In this document: in pieces, positions 8,184-17,459 of the stretch
How positions within the stretch are numbered: the first letter of the stretch is position 1
Layout of the letters: each line of letters starts with the position of its first letter
Assembly (NCBI GenBank): GCA_026394555.1
Contig: JAPKXZ010000066.1
Span: forward strand, 1-64,000
DNA from: Methanothrix sp.
Lineage (GTDB): Archaea > Halobacteriota > Methanosarcinia > Methanotrichales > Methanotrichaceae
DNA length: 64,000 nucleotides
Direction of reading: 5' to 3'
The notes under the pieces: generated by a model
Told to the model about the DNA's origin: nothing
Databases searched by the model: none
The model's input: only the letters and a program-made list of their open reading frames with translations
Translations under genes and position numbers: made by a program

Positions 8184-9827
8184 TTACAATTCGGCATTAA
8201 ACAGATTGCGAATCTTAATCACAACATTCTCGGTATCGGCGTCAATACAGACAGCCTCATTTATATCGGAGATCTCTTTTAACTCCGGGAGATTCGCATT
8301 ATAGCCAATTGTGTATATAGGCATTCCCAGCTCCTTCACGATTTTTCTAATGTCGTCCAGCGAATGGCCTGTATTGCTTTTGCCGTCACTGAGAACGAAA
8401 ATCTTCGGTTTCAGATTGGGATCTGCATCAGGACCTGCCGCCTTTTGATCTATGAGCATCTTCATGGCGATCGCAATGGCATCAAAGGTTGACGTGCTGC
8501 CGCCGGCCTGCAAATCACGAACTGCTCCGGCAAACAAGGACCTCTGTTTCAAGTCGAATTTGGCAATCGGCAAATCGATATTGACATCGTTGGAATATGA
8601 AATCAGGCCAATCAGATTGTCCTCGCCGATATAGTATTGACCATCGATCAATGAACGTCTCAATTTATTCAGCGGTTCGCCGTCCATGCTGCCGGAGACA
8701 TCGGCCACAAAGACTGCGCAAATAGGTTTGCCAGCGTTTTTCTTTTCTTTCCAGAATTTTTGGGCCTGGATGATCACATCGCCGCTGACGGCCTCCGCTT
8801 CGGGTTGGTATTGATCAAGGCCGTTGAAACCATATTTAGTGGCCAGGTTCTGGTACTTTTCCTGTTGAGTGAATTCGACGAACTTATTCAGGATTTTAAT
8901 TTTATCCGCTGATGGTTCGCCGATCGCATACATCGGGTTGTCATGTCTGACTCCAAAGGGTATGAATTCGTAAGACCTGATATCCGGCGTATTCATATAA
9001 GTCTGGTATTCCAGGATAAGACCGTCCAGTTTACCTGATTTGGCTAAATCCCTCAATTGCAGAGTAGTGTAGGCGACCACTGGAATATTGGCCTGGAAGC
9101 TCTCAAATCCTGCTTTTGCTTCATCGCTCAATAAGTTGCTGCTGTTAAATGTCTGTAAAGCTGAGATCAAGAAGTTCAGCCCGGTTGAACTGGCAAATGG
9201 ATTGGTGTAGCCCATCACCAGTTCATTGTTCGCGACAGCATCGACAACCGTCTTGATATTGATTGCCCCGTATTTGGCTGCCAGCTCGTCCTTCTTAGCT
9301 TTGCTGATCAGTATCCCAGCCACATTGCCGGCAAGTCTCTTTTGCACTAACTGGGCTTTAATCCCCTGAGAGACGATCATCTCGCCCCATAGTTCATTGG
9401 ATGGCGTATAGGCATCCGGCAAATGCTTCCCGGAAGTGATATAATCGTAACCATCCCCGGAAGGGATTCCTCTGAGCCTTATCGATACACGTTTGCCGTC
9501 AATCATTATTGCTGCGTTATTGAAGTCTTTGGCCACATCTGTCAGCCAGCCGTCAGTACCGCTGCCCGCTTTTTCCGTTGAGGAGAATATTTCGAGGTAG
9601 CTGGATGTGCTTTCGTTCACCTGCGGCGGGTATTCGGATTTAATATCGGGCAAGATATCTTTCGTGCCTAGGGGTTGAGGAATATTTGGGTCCGGTGTAT
9701 GCTTGACTTTATTCACATTGATGGTTGAGTAGATATCTCCTCCAGGCCACATATAGACTATGATAAATACTATAACTGCCGCTCCTATTATCTTCAAAAA
9801 TACTCTTTTGTCGCGTTCGCTCATCAT
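8184..9827 (-). CDS. Membrane-anchored solute-binding / von Willebrand factor A fusion protein
   Basis: 547 residues. An N-terminal transmembrane segment (residues 10-27) anchors an extracytoplasmic periplasmic-binding-like region (about 75-345, with WLTDVAKDFN and GIPSGDGYDYITSG). A vWA domain follows (about 368-547) with an intact MIDAS start DVSGS at 376-380 and VLSDGKSN later. Family knowledge: vWA with MIDAS binds Mg2+ and protein ligands; fusions of this type accompany TelA and XpaC in stress-response neighbourhoods. Middle gene of the cassette (21 nt after the XpaC-like gene). Confidence 0.85.
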   Translation of the reverse strand: MMSERDKRVFLKIIGAAVIVFIIVYMWPGGDIYSTINVNKVKHTPDPNIPQPLGTKDILPDIKSEYPPQVNESTSSYLEIFSSTEKAGSGTDGWLTDVAKDFNNAAIMIDGKRVSIRLRGIPSGDGYDYITSGKHLPDAYTPSNELWGEMIVSQGIKAQLVQKRLAGNVAGILISKAKKDELAAKYGAINIKTVVDAVANNELVMGYTNPFASSTGLNFLISALQTFNSSNLLSDEAKAGFESFQANIPVVAYTTLQLRDLAKSGKLDGLILEYQTYMNTPDIRSYEFIPFGVRHDNPMYAIGEPSADKIKILNKFVEFTQQEKYQNLATKYGFNGLDQYQPEAEAVSGDVIIQAQKFWKEKKNAGKPICAVFVADVSGSMDGEPLNKLRRSLIDGQYYIGEDNLIGLISYSNDVNIDLPIAKFDLKQRSLFAGAVRDLQAGGSTSTFDAIAIAMKMLIDQKAAGPDADPNLKPKIFVLSDGKSNTGHSLDDIRKIVKELGMPIYTIGYNANLPELKEISDINEAVCIDADTENVVIKIRNLFNAEL

Positions 9828-9848
9828 GTTGATATTTCCCTCCTCCCC

Positions 9849-10670
9849 TCACTTAATATATTTTTTTACATCTTCGAGCAGACGATCGATCATTTCGACA
9901 ATTTGATCCGGTGGGATGCGATCCCCGTCTTCTATTTCTGAGATCCCAAACAACAGATTATCCAGCATCAACAGAATCTGTTCATTCTCTTCAGTGGCGG
10001 CTTTAATAGAATTGACATATTTGTCACGGACTTTACCCTTTGCTTCAATTATTTGCTGCGAAACGTCCGCTGATCCGTTTTCTGAAATGAAATCTTTTCC
10101 ATCAAAGGTATCTAAATCAAATGTATCTAATTTATTGATTATAATTTGAATATTCATATAGAACGCTTTCTCCAACTCACTGATGACCGCAATGAATTTA
10201 TGGCAGGTGATCTCTGAACCACCGAAGGTCTGCGCAATGAGATCTCGGATAGTTTTAATCTTTCTCTGCATTCGCACAATCTGATTTTTTGCCAGGTCAA
10301 TGTCTTCTTCGAATGTTTTAATCCCGCGATGCTTATCCAATAGTATAATATATTTGTCCGGCGTCGGTGGCATTGGGATTGATCTTTGAGGTTCGGCAAA
10401 GAGCCTATAATTGCCGTAGATTACCCCGACGGCGCTTAAGAAGAAGATTGTGCTGCCAAAGGCAAATCCCAATGCTCCGCCCCCTAATATACCTAGCTTT
10501 AAGGTAATTATGTCGGCGGCGGCAATGCCTAAATTCAGGCCCAATATTTTAATCTGCTTTTTTCTTTCCGGGTTATTGCGAAGCTTATCTGAGGCGGCAC
10601 TCATCGTGGACTCGATGACCTGGATAGCCACATGGCTCTCTAGATTATTGCTGCTTTCGCCTCTCGCCAT
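9849..10670 (-). CDS. XpaC-like membrane protein (5-bromo-4-chloroindolyl phosphate hydrolysis family)
   Basis: 273 residues. Two transmembrane helices near residues 45-85 (LNLGIAAADIITLKLGILGGGALGFAFGSTIFFLSAVGVIYG), then a proline hinge PMPPTPDKYI and a long helical cytoplasmic domain. This matches the XpaC layout. In Bacillus the gene partner of XpaC is a TelA protein, and the same pairing occurs here with a vWA gene between. First gene of the cassette. The enzymatic name of the family is historical; no catalytic site is visible. Confidence 0.75.
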   Translation of the reverse strand: MARGESSNNLESHVAIQVIESTMSAASDKLRNNPERKKQIKILGLNLGIAAADIITLKLGILGGGALGFAFGSTIFFLSAVGVIYGNYRLFAEPQRSIPMPPTPDKYIILLDKHRGIKTFEEDIDLAKNQIVRMQRKIKTIRDLIAQTFGGSEITCHKFIAVISELEKAFYMNIQIIINKLDTFDLDTFDGKDFISENGSADVSQQIIEAKGKVRDKYVNSIKAATEENEQILLMLDNLLFGISEIEDGDRIPPDQIVEMIDRLLEDVKKYIK

Positions 10671-10837
10671 TGCCCACTCCTAATGATAGATGATCAGCAT
10701 TAGAGTACCCAGCGAAATAGTTTTTGGATGGATTTTTATTTACCAGAAGTTGGGGCACGGTCTAGGCATCGTATCTCCTGGCCCTGGCCCAGATCCTTCC
10801 GAGCACCGGACAAGCGAAGACCGGTATATGGATTGAT

Positions 10838-11026
10838 CTAATTCGCGATGATATTCGCCGACTGGGACATGATATCTACATCGGCCAGCCGCCCTTCTAC
10901 CTCCATGGAATCCCCGAATATGCCTTCCATGAGCACCTTGCCGTTGTGGACCATGAGCCTGACCACGCCTTCCATGGCCTTTTCGCGAGAGTTGCCTTTC
11001 AAAAGGTAAACCGTAAGTTCGCACAT
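10838..11026 (-). CDS. CooT-like small metal-binding protein
   Basis: 62 residues from the ATG at 11026; a strong GGGAGG 4 nt upstream fixes this start over an in-frame upstream ATG. The sequence MCELTVYLLKGNSREKAMEGVVRLMVHNGKVLMEGIFG followed by VEGRLADVDI matches the CooT family, small dimeric proteins that bind Ni2+ through the conserved Cys at position 2. In methanogens they occur apart from carbon monoxide dehydrogenase genes, so the metal role here is inferred only. Confidence 0.8.
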   Translation of the reverse strand: MCELTVYLLKGNSREKAMEGVVRLMVHNGKVLMEGIFGDSMEVEGRLADVDIMSQSANIIAN

Positions 11027-11071
11027 AGTTCCTCCCAAAAATAATAATGATAGTAATATCAATAATAATAA

Positions 11072-11148
<77 letters not shown>

Positions 11149-11159
11149 GCAAATGGATT

Positions 11160-11522
11160 TTAGCCGCCCTTGGGCGGCACTTGACCTAATGCCATTTTAA
11201 GCTGCTCTTGAAGCTGAGTGAACCGGCCCTGAATGCGTTCTTCCTGATTGGCCATGTTCTTTTTCCGGATTTCATTCATATCCTTCTTCTCTTTCAGCTC
11301 TTCTATCAGCTTCTGCTTATCAGCCTTAAAGAGAAGTTCCCCGACGCCCTTGTATATAACAGCATCGTCTGAGCTCTTCTCCAGTTCCTTCAACGCCGCC
11401 TCAGTCTCCCTGATCAGACCTTCGATCTGGCCCTTCTGAGCCATGACAGCCTGAGCTTGCTGCTGGAGCTGCTGGAGCTGAGCCAACTGATTTTGTATCT
11501 GCGGAGGCAATTCGCCACTCAT
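11160..11522 (-). CDS. pfdB: Prefoldin subunit beta
   Basis: 120 residues, typical for archaeal prefoldin beta. Two long coiled-coil helices (IQNQLAQLQQLQQQAQAVMAQ and a C-terminal Lys/Glu/Gln-rich helix) flank the small beta-hairpin region (AVIYKGVGELLFKADKQ). Four beta subunits with two alpha subunits form the jellyfish-shaped chaperone that hands unfolded proteins to the thermosome. The start overlaps the Pcc1 stop by 4 nt. Last protein gene of the exosome-proteasome superoperon. Confidence 0.95.
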   Translation of the reverse strand: MSGELPPQIQNQLAQLQQLQQQAQAVMAQKGQIEGLIRETEAALKELEKSSDDAVIYKGVGELLFKADKQKLIEELKEKKDMNEIRKKNMANQEERIQGRFTQLQEQLKMALGQVPPKGG

Positions 11523-11746
11523 AAACTCACCATCTCAAATGCGATCTTAACCAACCTGATCCAGGTATTTAAAGCTGCCCGGAGAGAGACTGTATCCTCG
11601 CCCCGGATCTCCAATCGAATAGAACCGTCTTCCAGGCCCAGTAATACATTGGACCTATGCAGCTCGTCTCCAAGTTCGGGCAGAAGTGCCTGATAGATCA
11701 CTCCGGCGTGAGGGCTATCAAACACGAACTGTGCACATCCCTTCAT
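11519..11746 (-). CDS. pcc1: KEOPS complex subunit Pcc1
   Basis: 75 residues with the Pcc1 pattern: an N-terminal strand, LLPELGDELHRSNVLLGLEDGSIRLEIRGEDTVSLRAALNTWIRL, with the usual helix ending in a hydrophobic/basic face. KEOPS (Pcc1-Kae1-Bud32-Cgi121) makes threonylcarbamoyladenosine at position 37 of ANN-decoding tRNAs, which includes the neighbouring tRNA-Arg(UCU). Pcc1 dimerises and docks Kae1. Overlaps pfdB and the Brix-domain gene by 4 nt each, so coupled translation is likely. Confidence 0.9.
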   Translation of the reverse strand: MKGCAQFVFDSPHAGVIYQALLPELGDELHRSNVLLGLEDGSIRLEIRGEDTVSLRAALNTWIRLVKIAFEMVSL

Positions 11747-12156
11747 ACTATCAGCCTAAATTTGGCCTGACCCTCATCTATGAAATCAATATTACCTGGT
11801 GCAACCCAGATTATGCGCCCCTGAGCCGGAACGGCCTCGCCAAGCCACTCCCGCTCAAAGAACTGTGCAATTGGAAGGGCAACTATGCCTTTGCCGGCAA
11901 CCTTCGGCACGCTCATCTTGAGCCGTCTTGCGTCCGTTTCTCCTGAGAGCCGGAAGTTCAATTGCTCCTCTCTTTCCAAGGAGCGCTTGACCAGACCAGC
12001 CGGATTGCCGTGGTCCTCTATCACCACCAGCCAGGTTTCGTCCTCTCCTGTCTTTTGCTTTCCCCGATTCACATAAGGCAGAGACAGGAACGAGGCCATG
12101 GCTCTAGCAAACCTTCTCGCCTTGCTGGAAGGATCGCGCGAGGTGGTGACGATCAT
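11743..12156 (-). CDS. Brix-domain rRNA-processing protein (Imp4-like)
   Basis: 137 residues, a minimal archaeal Brix/IMP4 domain: it opens [24 protein letters not shown], the sigma70-like RNA-binding opening of this family, and ends with the beta strand set RIIWVAPGNIDFIDEGQAKFRLIV. Archaeal single-domain Brix proteins act in ribosomal RNA maturation. Its ATG overlaps the rpoP stop by 1 nt. Position between rpoP and pcc1 is the conserved archaeal order. Confidence 0.92.
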   Translation of the reverse strand: MIVTTSRDPSSKARRFARAMASFLSLPYVNRGKQKTGEDETWLVVIEDHGNPAGLVKRSLEREEQLNFRLSGETDARRLKMSVPKVAGKGIVALPIAQFFEREWLGEAVPAQGRIIWVAPGNIDFIDEGQAKFRLIV

Positions 12157-12293
12157 CAGACGGCTTGCATCTTCTTGACCGTGGTGGGCCGCTCCTTCAT
12201 CAGGATCCTATGCCCACAATACGGACAGCGTATGCCGCTGTACTCGTAATCAACCTCCACAGTCTTCTTGCATCTGGTGCACTTATAAGCCAT
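12156..12293 (-). CDS. rpoP: DNA-directed RNA polymerase subunit P (Rpb12/Rpc10)
   Basis: 45 residues. A zinc ribbon with CTRC then CPYCG (Cys pairs near 5/8 and 23/26) and a basic C-terminus [11 protein letters not shown], the archaeal RpoP form. It sits at the Rpo3/Rpo10 platform of RNA polymerase and helps promoter opening. The stop is 12156-12158, sharing 1 nt with the ATG of the Brix gene; the start is 3 nt from the L37Ae stop. Confidence 0.95.
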   Translation of the reverse strand: MAYKCTRCKKTVEVDYEYSGIRCPYCGHRILMKERPTTVKKMQAV

Positions 12294-12296
12294 CTT

Positions 12297-12578
12297 CTAA
12301 GCCGCCTCAAGGGTCTTCTTGAGAGACCTTATCACTGAACGGCCCAGAGACGTCTCCGGCAGGAAAGAGCCGCCAGCAAAGGTGTAGCCGCATTTGCTGC
12401 AGCTCCAGATGGCTGTGCTTGTCCTTCTTACTCTATTCCTATTGCACGAAGGGCAGTCATACGAAGCCTTGCTCTTCTCTTCCGAATCTGCCACTTGCTT
12501 TCGTGATTTGCGGCCGTACCTGGGACCAAACCGGGCTGCGGACCTGCTCTTCCTTCCTTTTTTAGTCTGATTTACCAT
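12297..12578 (-). CDS. rpl37ae: 50S ribosomal protein L37Ae
   Basis: 93 residues. Basic N-terminus (KKGRKSRSAARFGPRYGRKSRKQV) then a C2C2 zinc ribbon CPSC and CSKCGYTFAGG, with the family tail. A large-subunit protein of archaea and eukaryotes. Follows rrp42 by 15 nt in the superoperon and precedes rpoP. Confidence 0.96.
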   Translation of the reverse strand: MVNQTKKGRKSRSAARFGPRYGRKSRKQVADSEEKSKASYDCPSCNRNRVRRTSTAIWSCSKCGYTFAGGSFLPETSLGRSVIRSLKKTLEAA

Positions 12579-12593
12579 GATCGTAACTTCCGT

Positions 12594-13376
12594 TTATGCT
12601 TCCAGAAACTTTTCCCGGATTTCTTTCGCTTTCTCACATGCTATATCAATGATGCGGTAGACCTGTTCAGGTTTAAGCATTCCCGTGCCGCTCTTCTGTG
12701 AGCCGCAGATATTGCCGTTCATCGTAGATATAATTGTGAGACGGGTGTTGGCGATAGCCTCTTCATCCACACCAGGATCAAACATCAAGACGTCATTGAA
12801 CTCAATGGCCGTCGTAGCTATGGGGATATCTCTTATGGGCAAGATGTAGTCCTCGCCCAGGCCATACCGAGCTGCAGGCACCTTAGTGGACATTAGCGCG
12901 GCGATTGCGCCCAGCGACGCAGCATCGAGAATATTTCCGCAGTCATCCAGGATATGCACATCTATGAATATGATCCAGACCTGCTTGCCGGGTACAATGC
13001 AAAGCGCCCCCAGATCCACTGCCTTGGATTCGCGCACGCCGCGATCCACGAGGCGCGCCAGCTCAATTCCCATCTCATTGGGCGGACCCGGCTCAAAAGA
13101 AGGTGAGGCAAGCGGCACCAGCTCAGCGTTGGTGATGATGACACCCTTATTGGGCGTATCCTGGAAAGGCTCTCCGGGCTGCATCTTCACGCCCACCAGC
13201 ACCTGGCTGGAGCCTAATTTAACAAGCGCGCTGCCTTCCGCCTTGCGGATCACATCTCTCTGGATGGATATCTCCCGGTACTGATCAAAGGTACGGCCAT
13301 CGATTCTCTCTCCTTTGAGCAGCAGGTTGTAAATAAAGTCCTTTTTTATCTCGGAGATGACGTTAGTCACAGACAT
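12594..13376 (-). CDS. rrp42: Exosome complex subunit Rrp42 (RNase PH fold, non-catalytic)
   Basis: 260 residues, full length for archaeal Rrp42. RNase PH-like start [19 protein letters not shown] and [24 protein letters not shown], then [13 protein letters not shown] near the RNA channel. In the archaeal exosome three Rrp42 alternate with three catalytic Rrp41 subunits to form the phosphorolytic ring; Rrp42 lacks the full active site but shapes RNA binding. Overlaps rrp41 by 14 nt. Confidence 0.95.
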   Translation of the reverse strand: MSVTNVISEIKKDFIYNLLLKGERIDGRTFDQYREISIQRDVIRKAEGSALVKLGSSQVLVGVKMQPGEPFQDTPNKGVIITNAELVPLASPSFEPGPPNEMGIELARLVDRGVRESKAVDLGALCIVPGKQVWIIFIDVHILDDCGNILDAASLGAIAALMSTKVPAARYGLGEDYILPIRDIPIATTAIEFNDVLMFDPGVDEEAIANTRLTIISTMNGNICGSQKSGTGMLKPEQVYRIIDIACEKAKEIREKFLEA

Positions 13377-14124
13377 GCACCTCCTCTCGCCCGGGCTGTT
13401 CTACCATCTGGCTGTATTTCCTCACCAGGGCATCTCTTTGCAGCTCGTAGATGTCTCTCGCACCCTTCATGGCCATATCCACTGCCCTCTGAAACTCGTC
13501 CGGGGTGAGGCCGCCGTCCATTTGCAACAAGGTGATGTCCCCGTTGGGAGTCATGGCAATGGGCAGGTCTGCCTGGCCGAAGTTATCTTCCTCTTTCATG
13601 GGATCAAGAATTATGGTATCTGCCACTTTTCCTGCCGCACAGGACGATATCATGCTCTTCATGGGTATCCCTGCATCAGCTAGAGCCACTGACGCCGCAT
13701 TTATACCGGCAGTCCTGGTTCCAGCATCGGCTTGAAGCACCTCTACAAAGACGTCTATGACCGATCGGGGGAAGAAGCTGGTCAGTATGACCGGCTCCAG
13801 TGCCTCCCGGCTGACCTTGGAAAGCTCTTGAGACCTTCGGTCCGGCCCCGGTCGTTTTCGGTCCTCAACGGAGAAGGAGGCCATATTGTACCGGTAGCGC
13901 ACAATAGCCCGGGTTGCTTCCTGCAAGTGTCTGGGATGTACCTCCCTGGGCCCGTATACTGCCGCAATGACCTTATTTCCACCCATCTCGATGTAGCATG
14001 AGCCGTCTGCTCTGGCCAGGACTCCCACCTCGATTTTCACAGGTCGGAGCTGATCTGCCTTTCGGCCATCCAGGCGCAGTCCATCTTTGAAAAATGATAT
14101 ATCAGTCTCATCCATAGCGATCAA
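13363..14124 (-). CDS. rrp41: Exosome complex exonuclease Rrp41 (catalytic RNase PH subunit)
   Basis: 253 residues. Motifs of the catalytic archaeal subunit are visible: [46 protein letters not shown], and [25 protein letters not shown] with the phosphate-contacting segment. It degrades RNA 3' to 5' using phosphate, or adds A-rich tails in reverse. Starts inside the end of rrp4 (4-nt overlap). Confidence 0.96.
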   Translation of the reverse strand: MIAMDETDISFFKDGLRLDGRKADQLRPVKIEVGVLARADGSCYIEMGGNKVIAAVYGPREVHPRHLQEATRAIVRYRYNMASFSVEDRKRPGPDRRSQELSKVSREALEPVILTSFFPRSVIDVFVEVLQADAGTRTAGINAASVALADAGIPMKSMISSCAAGKVADTIILDPMKEEDNFGQADLPIAMTPNGDITLLQMDGGLTPDEFQRAVDMAMKGARDIYELQRDALVRKYSQMVEQPGREEVHVCD

Positions 14125-14786
14125 CTTCTGGCCCCTTTCTCCGTCTTTAGGAAGTCCACAATCCTGTCCGTGAGACCATTGGTATGGGCTTCCCTATCAA
14201 TCAGAGTTATGGTCTTCAGAGCCAGATCCATATCCTCTGTACCCCCGTGGATCCAGATTCTGCCGTTCTGGCCAACGAAGATGTTACAGTTTACCTCTTT
14301 CTTCAGCATGCTGATCATGGAGCCGCCCTTGCCTATGAGCCTGGGAACTCTTGTATGGCTTATCTCGATGACCTGGCCGGCCTTGATCAGGCCGAGCTTT
14401 TTGTCGTTCAAAGTAAGCTCCACCTTCATAGTGGGATCTACATCCGTCACCCTGGTCATGATAGAGCTGCCAATGTGCAAATACTTGGACATCTCTTCCG
14501 ATTCTATCCTTTTTGGGAACTCAGAGATGTGTAGCAGCCCATCGTAGGGCGAGTTTATATCCACGATCCAATTGGAGAAGGTTATATCCTTCACGACACC
14601 TATGACGTTGTCCCCCGGTACGGGTACATACTTTCCCGCCAGGGGTATGACATTTATCTTGTCCCTAAAGTTCGCAAGACCATATAGCAAGGAGTAGACG
14701 CTTCCATTCTTTACATACGTCCCCTCGCCCGACCTCTTGGCATCCTCAGAGAGAAGATCACCTGGTACTACCACCTTGCGATCCAT
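14121..14786 (-). CDS. rrp4: Exosome cap subunit Rrp4 (S1 and KH domains)
   Basis: 221 residues: N-terminal beta domain ([20 protein letters not shown]), central S1 domain (about 65-130, [24 protein letters not shown]) and C-terminal KH domain with [15 protein letters not shown], the GxxG loop. It forms the RNA-entry cap on the Rrp41/Rrp42 ring. Between the SBDS gene and rrp41, the conserved archaeal order. Confidence 0.96.
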   Translation of the reverse strand: MDRKVVVPGDLLSEDAKRSGEGTYVKNGSVYSLLYGLANFRDKINVIPLAGKYVPVPGDNVIGVVKDITFSNWIVDINSPYDGLLHISEFPKRIESEEMSKYLHIGSSIMTRVTDVDPTMKVELTLNDKKLGLIKAGQVIEISHTRVPRLIGKGGSMISMLKKEVNCNIFVGQNGRIWIHGGTEDMDLALKTITLIDREAHTNGLTDRIVDFLKTEKGARS

Positions 14787-14805
14787 GCGCTTTTAACTCC
14801 CATCC

Positions 14806-15504
14806 TCAATGCTTAAGAAGCTTCGTCTCAGCTTCGCCTCTGGTCAGCCGGTTGATAAGGGCATAGAATTCGGTCTGCATGCCCGCCGGTATCTGGACCA
14901 CGCCAATCCATGAGCCATCGTTCTGCCATGCCTCCCGACTGAGCTTGCCATAGGCTGCAACTTCGCCGTAAGCCTTGGGAGCATACGCGGAAGGGATTTT
15001 TACCGCCACCTCAACCTCCTCGAATCTTATGGGGATAAGAGGCCGGATGGCCTTCATGGCGATCTTGACCAGCTCATCGATGGATTTCGTGGGGTCGATA
15101 TTGACGCGAGCCTCGGTCATGGCCTGCTCGATTCTTCCAGGTGGGTGAGGAGTTTTGGTCTGGGGATTGATAGCATTTCTGGCTATGACCTCTATGACCT
15201 GGCGGCGTTTATTCTCGATGAACTGCTTTCTCTGCTCAGCCGTCAGGCTGATATCGCCCTTTTTGATGATGATCTCGGCAATGGGCAGGACTTCCAACGT
15301 GCCGAAGGCCTTTTGCAGATCTTCTTCCGGGCTACGGTCTCCGCGGGAGGCATTTTCAAAGATATCCTCTACTGCCAGGATATCTTCCAGGTTGACGCGA
15401 TCCCCCCTCTTCAGGGCCAGGGCTCCATCGGGATCCACTAAAACCTCAAAGGTGGTTCCGTGGGTCTTGAGTCTGGCAGGAACTGCGTCATCCAGTCGGA
15501 CCAT
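14806..15504 (-). CDS. SBDS/Sdo1 ribosome maturation factor
   Basis: 232 residues: SBDS N-terminal domain (MVRLDDAVPARLKTHGTTFEVLVDPDGAL), central helical domain (QRKQFIENKRRQVIEVIARNAINPQT) and C-terminal ferredoxin-like domain (IRFEEVEVAVKIPSAYAPKAYGEV). Works with elongation factor 2-like GTPase to release anti-association factor aIF6 from the 50S subunit. Two nucleotides separate it from psmA. Confidence 0.95.
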   Translation of the reverse strand: MVRLDDAVPARLKTHGTTFEVLVDPDGALALKRGDRVNLEDILAVEDIFENASRGDRSPEEDLQKAFGTLEVLPIAEIIIKKGDISLTAEQRKQFIENKRRQVIEVIARNAINPQTKTPHPPGRIEQAMTEARVNIDPTKSIDELVKIAMKAIRPLIPIRFEEVEVAVKIPSAYAPKAYGEVAAYGKLSREAWQNDGSWIGVVQIPAGMQTEFYALINRLTRGEAETKLLKH

Positions 15505-15506
15505 TC

Positions 15507-16274
15507 CTATGCCTCTCCTTTTTCTCCCTTCTCAACTTTGCTGGCGGCGACGGCTGCCTTCATACGTTCAACATATGTGGCGACTTCATTCTCCGTCAAC
15601 TTGTAAAACTTCTTGTCGCCCAGTTTGATGATGCCAATCTCGGTTGTGGCCGCTTCTACCTTGCCTTCCGCGGCCTTGTAGAGCGCCTCCAGGCCCAAGA
15701 GCACGGCCTCATCCATGGTCAGGTCTTCTCTATACTTCTCCTCGAAGACCTCCATCACTGATGATCTGCCGGCTCCAATGCCCGTTGCCTTGTATTCCAA
15801 TAAAGCGCCGGACGGGTCGGTCTCAAAGAGGCGAGTTCTATCTTCTTCTGCGCCAATGATGAGCAGCGCCGTTCCAAAGGGCCGGACTCCGCCGTACTGA
15901 GTATATTGCTGCTTGAAGTCGCAGATCTTCTTGGCCAGGGCCTCTACACCAATGGGCTCATCGTAGACCAGCCGGTTTATCTGGCTCTCTACCCTGGATC
16001 TGTCGATCAGGACTCTGGCATCTGCTACCAGGCCAGAAGTGGCGGCACCGATGTGCGTGTCTATCTGAAAGATCTTCTCAATGGACTTGGGCTCCATGAG
16101 CCTGCTGGTGATTCTCTTATCTACCAGTACAGCCACGCCGTCTTTTGACTTGATGCCCACAGCCGTCGTTCCTCTCCGCACGGCCTCGCGGGCATATTCA
16201 ACTTGAAATAATCTGCCGTCAGGGCTGAATACGGTAATAGCCCTGTCATAACCCATCTGCGGTGCCATCTGCAT
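15507..16274 (-). CDS. psmA: Proteasome subunit alpha
   Basis: 255 residues from the ATG at 16274. A GGAGG 8 nt upstream supports this start over the GTG at 16289. N-terminal gate segment [19 protein letters not shown] is the alpha-subunit signature, followed by [22 protein letters not shown]. It forms the outer rings of the 20S core and binds the PAN/ATPase. The psmA start lies inside the Pop5 reading frame (29-nt overlap). Confidence 0.96.
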   Translation of the reverse strand: MQMAPQMGYDRAITVFSPDGRLFQVEYAREAVRRGTTAVGIKSKDGVAVLVDKRITSRLMEPKSIEKIFQIDTHIGAATSGLVADARVLIDRSRVESQINRLVYDEPIGVEALAKKICDFKQQYTQYGGVRPFGTALLIIGAEEDRTRLFETDPSGALLEYKATGIGAGRSSVMEVFEEKYREDLTMDEAVLLGLEALYKAAEGKVEAATTEIGIIKLGDKKFYKLTENEVATYVERMKAAVAASKVEKGEKGEA

Positions 16275-16785
16275 CCTCGTGTCCTCCACTTAAATCAAAA
16301 GAGGTCAGCCCCAAATATTGGGTATCTGATCCTATGCACTTATTGCGATCGTCCGGACATAGATCGACTTTTACACCATGGGTGCGGATAATACACCCGG
16401 AAACGTCTTTCAGTTCGATTCTTCTTCCGTCGCTTTCAGCACATATTTTGCTCAGTCTTGGTAAATACTTTTCTGTAGCGGATTTGATTGTTCCCGAGAC
16501 GCCTTTTGAATGGATGGCGACTCGAATCCCGTGAATGGAATGAACCGTGGCCAATGTTGCCCGTGTCTCCTGCGCATGAATATGGGAAAAACGGATCAGG
16601 CCATAGCGGCCATTGAAAGCGATCATTTTGAGATGGTTTTTCGCTGCTCCCTCGTCGCCGAAAAGGGAAAACTGAGATGAGTTAATCTCGCTCATCAGAT
16701 CTTTGGGCGAAATTTCGCCTTCCGACACAAGCTCGAAGATCATGTACCGTCTTCTGCCCCGCAGCACGGGAAGTCTGCTTCTCAT
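16246..16785 (-). CDS. rnp2: RNase P protein component 2 (Pop5), C-terminally extended
   Basis: 179 residues from the ATG at 16785, which overlaps the Rpp30 stop in an ATGA. The Pop5 fold is seen in [40 protein letters not shown] then [27 protein letters not shown]. Pop5 pairs with Rpp30 to form the catalytic-domain-binding heterotetramer of archaeal RNase P, which cuts tRNA 5' leaders. The final 55-60 residues (Cys-containing, [13 protein letters not shown], ending [11 protein letters not shown]) extend beyond the usual archaeal length and overlap psmA. Confidence 0.9.
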   Translation of the reverse strand: MRSRLPVLRGRRRYMIFELVSEGEISPKDLMSEINSSQFSLFGDEGAAKNHLKMIAFNGRYGLIRFSHIHAQETRATLATVHSIHGIRVAIHSKGVSGTIKSATEKYLPRLSKICAESDGRRIELKDVSGCIIRTHGVKVDLCPDDRNKCIGSDTQYLGLTSFDLSGGHEDADGTADGL

Positions 16786-17459
16786 AGGAGCTCTACTCCC
16801 GGACCTACCCATTTTCTGCGATTGAGTGCCAGCAGTATTCCCGACCGAGAGAGAGCTTCCTTTGCCTCATCCTGCTCAAAGCCCGCCACCTCTGCCATAG
16901 CGACCAGGTCACGGGGAGAATGCAGGTCAAGGTGAGAATTCGCGCTCGCGGTGATAACCGGGTGCAGCTCGAACTTTCTCACAAGCTGCAGATTGCGGCG
17001 AACCGCTTGCAGCCAGCGAGAACGCGAGGCGCCCCGCAGGTGCACCAGGCCACTTAGGTCAAAGCCGATGGAGACCTGATTTAGCTTGGCGGCTCGGGCT
17101 GTGGCGATGCCTAAAGGACGCCGTACGTCGCAGGGATGCATGAGAAGGTCCACATTGGGATCTTCAGAGGCCGCCCGGATTGTCTCCTCCGATCCGGCCC
17201 GAACCACGATAAATGGATATCTGGAACGCAGAGATGAGATGCGGCTTTTCAGCGCCTTGCTGCCAGGCGCCGTCACCTCTACGCCGACGGCCACTTCGAT
17301 TCCCTTGATCATCTCGGCTGCCTGGGGCATGAAGATCCGACCGGGCTCGCAGTTGCAGATGATTATGCCCTGATAGCCCAGTCCCTTGGCAGTCAGGGCC
17401 ATGCGGCTAGCTGAGGCTGCACCTTCCGGAAAGGCGTTCAAGCATTCGAAAAAACTCAT
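16782..17459 (-). CDS. rnp3: RNase P protein component 3 (Rpp30)
   Basis: 225 residues of TIM-barrel PHP-like type. Visible family blocks: GYQGIIICNCEP, IEVAVGVEVTAPGSKALKSRISSLRSRYPFIVVRAG, DLLMHPC, and RNLQLVRKFELHPVITASANSHLDLHSPRDLVAMAEVAGF near the C-terminus. Partner of Pop5 in RNase P. Overlaps its neighbours by 4 nt on both sides, a tightly coupled set. Confidence 0.95.
   Translation of the reverse strand: MSFFECLNAFPEGAASASRMALTAKGLGYQGIIICNCEPGRIFMPQAAEMIKGIEVAVGVEVTAPGSKALKSRISSLRSRYPFIVVRAGSEETIRAASEDPNVDLLMHPCDVRRPLGIATARAAKLNQVSIGFDLSGLVHLRGASRSRWLQAVRRNLQLVRKFELHPVITASANSHLDLHSPRDLVAMAEVAGFEQDEAKEALSRSGILLALNRRKWVGPGVELL

Noticed and set aside
10740-11024. 94-residue minus-strand frame rich in Gly/Arg/His
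   Set aside because: It is an out-of-frame shadow of the CooT-like gene, with odd composition and no Shine-Dalgarno, while the CooT frame has both family match and strong GGGAGG.
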